A stretch of 28,151 bases of DNA. Source: JBQTKD01 sp052389435. GTDB lineage: Bacteria; Actinomycetota; Actinomycetes; Sporichthyales; Sporichthyaceae. The stretch lies in the NCBI GenBank assembly GCA_052389435.1, contig JBQTIB010000115.1, forward strand, positions 1 through 28,151. The letters are read 5' to 3'. This document shows, in pieces, positions 23,713 to 28,151 of the stretch; position 1 is the stretch's first letter; each line of letters starts with the position of its first letter. The translations under genes were made by a program, and so were the position numbers. The notes beneath the pieces were generated by a model. The model ran no database searches. It was not told the DNA's origin and was given only the letters and a program-made list of their open reading frames with translations.

Positions 23713-25869
23713 ATGGCGCTTCTCGCTGCCCGGGTAGGTACGACCTGGCCCGCCCTGATCGAGGCCCTGCTCGGCGCGGGGGCCTCCGCCGCGCAGGCGC
23801 CGCGGATCGTGACCGAGACCGTCGCCGATCTCGCGGGCGCCGAGTCCGTCGCCATCGTCGAGTGGGTCCGCGACGTGCCGAGCGTGGTGCACCGGGTGGG
23901 CAGACCGCTTGCGCTCGATTTCCGGCTCGCTCCGGGCCCGCAGAGCATCGAGGGCTGCCCCGCCTTCGTCGTGCGCATCGACGACCACCGGGACCTGGTG
24001 GTGTTGGGCCGGGTGGGCGGCGCCGCGTTCGACGCCGAGGAGACGGCGGGGATCGGTGCGGTGAGCACGCTGCTCGGCCACTGCGCCGCCTTCGGCCGCC
24101 GGGAGGCCGCCGAGACCCTCACCCGGCTCGCCCGCGAGATCGTCGGCACGCTCGATCTGGACAGGGTGCTGCTGTCGATCGCCAACTCCGCCGCACGCCT
24201 GCTCGCCTCGGAGGTGGCCGGAGTCCTGTTGGTCCACGGTCCGCCCGAGCAGCCGGAGCTTCGGATGCGGTGCGCCGTCGGACATCGCTCGCCGGAGACC
24301 GCGCGGCTGCGCATTCCGGCCGGCCGCGGGATGGCGGGCAAGGTCCTCGCGACCGGACGTCCCGCCCGCGTGGACAACTACCCGAGTTCGGACGCGATCA
24401 CCAAGGACTACCTGACGATCGCAATGGAGGAGGGCACCCAGTCCGGCCTGGCCGTCCCGGTGCTCGACGCCGGAGGAGAGCTCATCGGGGTGCTCGCGGT
24501 CTGGCGCATGCGCCCGTCGGTCTACAGCGACGAGGACGAGCAGCTGCTGGTGTCCCTGGCGGCGCTGGCGTCGATCGGGCTGGTGAACGCGCGCGCCTAC
24601 ACCGACCAGCAGCGGGTGACCGCCGAACTCGAGGCCGCACGCGCCGAACTCGCCGGACGACTGGCCATCTCCGACGAGGCCGTGGACATCCACCGCAGGC
24701 TGACCGCCATCGCCGCCGAGGGCCAGGACCTGACCCGCCTCGCGGCGGCGGTGCAGGAGATCGTCGACGGGCCGGTCGTGATCGTGCCGAGCGGCAACCG
24801 CACCGGCGCGCGTTGGCCCGCGGACAGCACGGTGCCCCGGGAGCAGGAGAGCAGGCCGCTGGCCGTCGTCGCGGCGGATTCGCGGTCCAACGGTCCGGTG
24901 TGGGTGCGGGTGCCGATCGAGGCGGCGGGCGTCCAGCACGGCGTGCTCCACGCACGGCTGCCGGCGCGGCCGCGGCCACGGGACGTGGTGACCCTGGAAC
25001 AGTCGGCGGTGATCTGCGCGCTGCTGCTCGGGCACGAGGACGCGGTCGCCGCCGCGACGGCACGACTGCACTCCGAGTTCGTCTGGGACCTGCTGGAGGG
25101 ACGCGGCTCGGCCGACCAGGACGACGCGCTGCGCGCGGTTGCGCTGGGCCTGCGGCTCGCGTTCCCGGCTCGGCTGCTCCTGCTGCGCGGGCGGGGGCTG
25201 CGCGATCTGGGCCGCGCGGAGGGTTGGACCGCCGAACAGGCCGAGCGCAACCGGATCTGGTGGGGCGGCCGGGTCGCCTCGGCGGTGCAGGAGTTGACCG
25301 GGCACGTCGTCCCGGTCGCGCACCGCGACGAGCACCTCGTCGCGATCCTTCCGGCGGCCGATGCGACCGCGGCGCACGCCGCGGCCGCCGCGGCTCGCTG
25401 CCCGTTCGGCAAGGTGACCGTCCAGGGCGGCCTGAGCCGGGAGGTCACGACTGCCGCCGCGCTGCCACAGGCGCTGCACGAGGCGCGGGTGGCGCTGGCC
25501 GCGGTCGACCCGGAGCGCGGGTCGGTGATGCGTTTCGACGACCTCGGAGTCCTGCAGTTCCTGATCGCCCCGTCCGGTGCCGAGGACCTGCACTCCTTCG
25601 CGGCCGGGGTTCTCGGCTCGCTGCTGGACTACGACCGGCGGCACGGCACGGACCTGATCGCCACGTTGGACGGCTACTTCGAGCACGGCTGCAGCGTCGC
25701 CGGAACGGCCCGAGCTCTGCAGATCCATCCGAAGACGTTGGCCTACCGACTGCGGCGCATCCACGACGTCGCCGACCTCGACCTGACCGATCGACGGCGC
25801 CGACTCGACGTCGAACTGGCGCTGCGTGTCCTCGGACCGAACCGGTTCGCGGCGGTGCCGGGCTCCTAG
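23713..25869 (+). CDS. GAF/PucR-type transcriptional regulator, probable activator of the alkene operon
   Basis: A 718-residue cytoplasmic regulator. A GAF sensor domain (about 140-300, with GRGMAGKVLATGRPARVDNYPSSD) follows an N-terminal region also able to fold as GAF (about 20-125). A PucR/CdaR-like middle region follows, and the C-terminus (about 640-700) holds the PucR helix-turn-helix segment: LIATLDGYFEHGCSVAGTAR then ALQIHPKTLAYRLRRI. PucR proteins activate catabolic genes in response to a small molecule. It is divergent from the monooxygenase operon, so it is the likely regulator, with an alkene, epoxide or CoM conjugate as candidate inducer. Two-regulator arrangements are known upstream of mycobacterial etn genes; here there is one gene. 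Confidence 0.87.
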   Translation: MALLAARVGTTWPALIEALLGAGASAAQAPRIVTETVADLAGAESVAIVEWVRDVPSVVHRVGRPLALDFRLAPGPQSIEGCPAFVVRIDDHRDLVVLGRVGGAAFDAEETAGIGAVSTLLGHCAAFGRREAAETLTRLAREIVGTLDLDRVLLSIANSAARLLASEVAGVLLVHGPPEQPELRMRCAVGHRSPETARLRIPAGRGMAGKVLATGRPARVDNYPSSDAITKDYLTIAMEEGTQSGLAVPVLDAGGELIGVLAVWRMRPSVYSDEDEQLLVSLAALASIGLVNARAYTDQQRVTAELEAARAELAGRLAISDEAVDIHRRLTAIAAEGQDLTRLAAAVQEIVDGPVVIVPSGNRTGARWPADSTVPREQESRPLAVVAADSRSNGPVWVRVPIEAAGVQHGVLHARLPARPRPRDVVTLEQSAVICALLLGHEDAVAAATARLHSEFVWDLLEGRGSADQDDALRAVALGLRLAFPARLLLLRGRGLRDLGRAEGWTAEQAERNRIWWGGRVASAVQELTGHVVPVAHRDEHLVAILPAADATAAHAAAAAARCPFGKVTVQGGLSREVTTAAALPQALHEARVALAAVDPERGSVMRFDDLGVLQFLIAPSGAEDLHSFAAGVLGSLLDYDRRHGTDLIATLDGYFEHGCSVAGTARALQIHPKTLAYRLRRIHDVADLDLTDRRRRLDVELALRVLGPNRFAAVPGS

Positions 25870-25952
25870 GGCTTCGCGGCGTGTCGCGGGCCACTGTCGC
25901 GTGTCGGGTGCACCGGGCGTTTTCGGCGCGCGAGGCGGGGTAACGGTGCGGC

Positions 25953-26516
25953 GTGCCGCTGACAAAGATGCCCGGGGTCACCTGCCCGGACGAAGACACC
26001 GCGCTGTTGCTCGATTCGCTGCTGGAGAGCGGACTCCCGCCGGCGGCGAGAGTGCTCGACCTCGGCGTGCGGGCCGGCCAGATGGCCGAGATCCTCGACC
26101 GGGCCGGGGCCGCCGAGACCCTCACCCTCGACCTGGGTCGGCGTTCCGGGCGCGCGCGGCTGCGCGGGTCCCGGTGGGCGCCCGGCACCGGCCGGTTCGA
26201 CGTGGTCGTCGCGAACGTGCCGTTCCGCTACGCCGGTCTGGACACCCAGGCGATGCTGCACCGGGTGTGCCGGTACGCGCCGCGCCGCCTGGCCGACGAC
26301 GGTTCGCTGTGGCTGGCGCACTCGGCGCTGCTCGATCAGGGCGTCGCGCGCCGACTGCTGAACGAAGCCGGTCTGAGCGTCCAGCACGTCGAGTCCCGGA
26401 CGGTCGCGTTCGGCCCGGCGATCTGGTCGAAGGCCGCGGCGCTGCGCGCAGCCGGCGTCATCGACGCCGACCAGTGCACCGAGGACATCGTTCTGCTCCG
26501 CGCCCGCCGCGCCTAG
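25953..26516 (+). CDS. SAM-dependent methyltransferase-like protein
   Basis: The 187-residue protein has a class I methyltransferase layout: VLDLGVRAGQMAEIL near residue 34 resembles motif I, and VVVANVPFRYAGLD resembles the NPPY/NPPF motif of N-methyltransferases of the RsmC/HemK kind, with valine in place of the first proline. Residues ending with FGPAIWSKAAALRAAGVI are less typical. The GTG at 25953 has a G-rich sequence upstream, while an internal ATG at about 25968 is an alternative start. The substrate is unknown and binding of S-adenosylmethionine is only inferred, since motif I (LDLGVRAG) departs from the classical pattern. Confidence 0.6.
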   Translation: MPLTKMPGVTCPDEDTALLLDSLLESGLPPAARVLDLGVRAGQMAEILDRAGAAETLTLDLGRRSGRARLRGSRWAPGTGRFDVVVANVPFRYAGLDTQAMLHRVCRYAPRRLADDGSLWLAHSALLDQGVARRLLNEAGLSVQHVESRTVAFGPAIWSKAAALRAAGVIDADQCTEDIVLLRARRA

Positions 26517-26609
26517 CCGAACGCAGGATGCCCCAGCCGTGCCGGCGGTCGCAGCCGTTCGGACGGACTGTGATCGTTCGTTCGGCCGAGATCGGGTAGC
26601 CGGACCCGC

Positions 26610-26828
26610 ATGAGCAGACAATCCGAATTCAAGGCAGGCGACAGGGTCAGCTGGCAGTCCCACGGCGGGACGGCGCACGGGCACGTCAAGCGCAAAATCA
26701 CCTCGGACACCGAGGCGGCAGGGCGCACCGTGCGCGCGTCGAAGGACGAGCCGCAATACCTGGTGGAGAGCGACTCCGGGTCCGGCGAGGCCGTGCACCG
26801 GCCGTCGGCGCTGCGTCGCGAGTCCTGA
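26610..26828 (+). CDS. DUF2945-type small protein (Tudor-like)
   Basis: The 72-residue protein has the start FKAGDRVSWQSHGGTAHGHVKRKITS followed by DEPQYLVESDSGSGEAVHRPSALR, which matches the short DUF2945 family, annotated as hypervirulence-associated Tudor-like domains. A small beta barrel is likely. It has no predicted membrane segment or signal. It stands 93 bases after the methyltransferase gene and 31 bases before the PfpI-like gene, so it may share a transcript with the latter. Its role is unknown. Confidence 0.82.
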   Translation: MSRQSEFKAGDRVSWQSHGGTAHGHVKRKITSDTEAAGRTVRASKDEPQYLVESDSGSGEAVHRPSALRRES

Positions 26829-26859
26829 TCGAGACCGGCATGGAGGGAAGGCGAACCGC

Positions 26860-27441
26860 ATGACGCAGACGCTGACGGGCCGACGGGTGGCGATCCTCGC
26901 CACCGACGGAGTCGAGCAGAGCGAACTGATCGAGCCGAGGAAGGCGCTGACCGAGGCAGGGGCCAATGTGGACCTCGTCTCACTGGACGCCGGTGAAATC
27001 CAGGCGATGGAAGGGGACGTGAATCCGGCGGACCGGTTCCCGGTGGACCGGACCGTCGCGGAGGTGTCGGTGGACGACTACGACGGGCTCGTCCTGCCGG
27101 GCGGGACGGTGAATCCCGACCAGCTTCGCCAAAACGATCGCGCCGTCGGCTTCGTGCGCGCCTTCGTGCAGTCCGGCAAACCGGTGGGGGCGATCTGCCA
27201 CGGTCCGTGGACCCTGGTCGAGGCGGACGTCGTCCGCGGCCGCACGGTCACCTCCTACCCGAGCCTGCGCACCGACCTGCGCAACGCCGGCGCGAACGTG
27301 GTCGACGAGGAGGTCGTCGTGAACGACGGCATCGTGACCTCGCGCAACCCGGGCGACCTGGCCGCGTTCTGCGCCAAGCTCGTCGAGGAGATCGCCGAGG
27401 GCCCGCACGCACGGCGAACCGCGGGCGCCGCGGGCCGCTAG
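26860..27441 (+). CDS. PfpI/DJ-1 family protein
   Basis: A 193-residue class I glutamine amidotransferase-like protein. The nucleophile elbow AICHGPW gives C113 followed by H114, and E19 (DGVEQSEL) fits the conserved glutamate of the family. Members act as proteases, glyoxalase III or deglycases and are often stress-induced. GGAGGGAAGG precedes the ATG at 26860. The length is close to PfpI and to E. coli YhbO. The catalytic residues are intact, but which activity it has cannot be told. Confidence 0.9.
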   Translation: MTQTLTGRRVAILATDGVEQSELIEPRKALTEAGANVDLVSLDAGEIQAMEGDVNPADRFPVDRTVAEVSVDDYDGLVLPGGTVNPDQLRQNDRAVGFVRAFVQSGKPVGAICHGPWTLVEADVVRGRTVTSYPSLRTDLRNAGANVVDEEVVVNDGIVTSRNPGDLAAFCAKLVEEIAEGPHARRTAGAAGR

Positions 27442-27444
27442 AAG

Positions 27445-27798
27445 CTAGCGGCGATCGTCGTCGGGGCTCCAGCCGCCGGGGCCGCGGCGACGCTCGCCGC
27501 CGAAGCGGTCGTCGCGGTCCCGGTCGCCGAAACGCTCCCGATCCCGGCTGCGATCGGCCCGCTCCTCGAGGTCGCGGAAGTAGCGGATGCACTCGAAGCG
27601 GTGTTCGCGGAAGTAGGAGGGCCGTCCGCACCTGCGCGGCTTGAACTCGCTGCGAAGTTCGGCGGAGGGCAGCAGCGCAGCGCCGTCGAACTCGACGTCG
27701 GGCGAGGGCGATGTGGCACCGGAGGCTGCGGCCGGAGTGGCCACGATGCAGAGTGCTACGGCGACGACGGCGCCTGCCGTGCGGGCGATGCGGTACAT
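27445..27798 (-). CDS. Small secreted charged protein
   Basis: The 117-residue product has a signal peptide (about 1-26, cleavage near AAAS), a segment with two cysteines (RRCGRPSYFREHRFECIRY), and a C-terminal half rich in Arg, Asp and Gly (DRSRDRERFGDRDRDDRFGG). I do not recognise the family. The ATG at 27798 has GGGAGGGA upstream on the minus strand and is chosen over the in-frame GTG at 27813. It is convergent with the PfpI-like gene, with a 3-base gap. Confidence 0.65.
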   Translation of the reverse strand: MYRIARTAGAVVAVALCIVATPAAASGATSPSPDVEFDGAALLPSAELRSEFKPRRCGRPSYFREHRFECIRYFRDLEERADRSRDRERFGDRDRDDRFGGERRRGPGGWSPDDDRR

Positions 27799-28151
27799 GG
27801 GGGTCCCTCCCACCTGGCGAAAGATTGCGTCCGCCGCAGATGGTCGACTTCGCCCGATTTGCGAGAAACCCGAATATCGTCAACATTGCGCCAACCCGGG
27901 AACGGCCCGCGCGCCTGTGTCTGACGCCACGTCATTTCCGCGTGCGGTTGTGAGATCTTCACATCGAAGGCGTGAGAAGTGCACGTAGGCGAATCGGACA
28001 TATCGGACGATTCCTCGTGCGGACACGGCTAGGGGTGCGGCCCAAAGTTCGGCCGCACCCCAAGTCGTCCAAAACAAATACCACCGCCACAGCACTCCGC
28101 GTGCCAGACGCTGCGCGTATAAAGGGACGGTCTGAACGGGCCGTAGGCGAA
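27799..28151. other. 353-base stretch without a recognised gene
   Basis: The segment is AT-richer than its surroundings. It holds the upstream region of the minus-strand secreted protein, an imperfect palindrome TGTGA-GATCT-TCACA (27949-27963), two ATCGGAC copies (about 27994-28010), a strong hairpin at 28032-28061 and a TATAAA at about 28119-28124 that could be the -10 of a gene beyond the edge. No reading frame has convincing coding character. Confidence 0.5.
28032..28061. terminator. Strong GC hairpin, possible bidirectional terminator
   Basis: GGGGTGCGGCC (28032-28042) and GGCCGCACCCC (28051-28061) form a perfect 11-bp stem with an 8-base loop. There is no T-run on either side. The gene it serves, if any, may lie beyond the right edge. 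Confidence 0.45.

Noticed and set aside
23662..25965. A 767-residue minus-strand frame opposite the PucR regulator
   Set aside because: Shadow of the clear GAF/PucR gene; low-complexity R/G/H/Q composition without motifs.
27949..27963. CRP-like site TGTGA-GATCT-TCACA
   Set aside because: The spacer is five bases, not six as in CRP consensus, and no dependent gene is obvious; left as part of the unannotated stretch.
1..28151. tRNA, rRNA, CRISPR arrays, insertion sequences with transposase
   Set aside because: None was recognised when reading the window; no array-like repeats or transposase motifs were seen.

Overview
This window comes from a high-GC actinobacterium. The codons are strongly G/C-ending, GTG starts are common, and many genes are coupled by 4-base ATGA or GTGA overlaps. 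The families present (DUF222/HNH-type protein, F420-dependent luciferase-like oxidoreductase, DUF1775/YcnI, PucR and IclR regulators) point the same way. The genus cannot be fixed from the sequence alone; an F420-using soil actinomycete of the Sporichthya, Mycobacterium or Rhodococcus kind would fit.

Left part (1-8471). A partial DUF222-like gene runs off the left edge on the minus strand. It is followed by an ABC exporter, a GNAT acetyltransferase, a convergent VC0807-like membrane protein, a two-component pair (OmpR-type regulator and soluble GAF hybrid histidine kinase), an AmiS/UreI-like channel coupled to a YcnI-like membrane-anchored protein, and an IclR regulator on the minus strand.

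Middle part (8472-15059). A compact operon diverges from the IclR gene across a clear 17-bp palindrome. It encodes a StyA-like flavoprotein epoxidase, a divergent metallo-beta-lactamase-fold protein and a PHBH-type FAD hydroxylase, all translationally coupled. A peroxide-stress YaaA homologue, a lipoprotein and a secreted decapeptide-repeat protein follow. The FAD hydroxylase gene carries a perfect 14-bp inverted repeat that looks like a small mobile or REP-like insertion read in frame.

Right-centre part (15304-25869), the main attraction. A minus-strand eight-gene operon appears to encode a complete alkene-to-acetoacetate route. Group-4 diiron alkene monooxygenase (beta, coupling protein, alpha, reductase) makes the epoxide. 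Epoxyalkane:coenzyme M transferase opens it, a short-chain dehydrogenase with the two arginines of the R-specific hydroxypropyl-CoM dehydrogenase oxidises it, and 2-ketopropyl-CoM oxidoreductase/carboxylase cleaves and carboxylates it. A luciferase-like F420-dependent oxidoreductase sits between the carboxylase and the dehydrogenase, coupled to both. No S-specific dehydrogenase was recognised, so this flavin-free F420 enzyme is a candidate for the missing enantiomer-specific step. A GAF/PucR-type activator is divergently transcribed and is the likely regulator. No coenzyme M biosynthesis gene is seen.

Right part (25870-28151). A small methyltransferase-like protein, a DUF2945 protein, a PfpI/DJ-1 family protein and a small secreted charged protein are followed by about 350 bases without a recognised gene that hold one strong hairpin.
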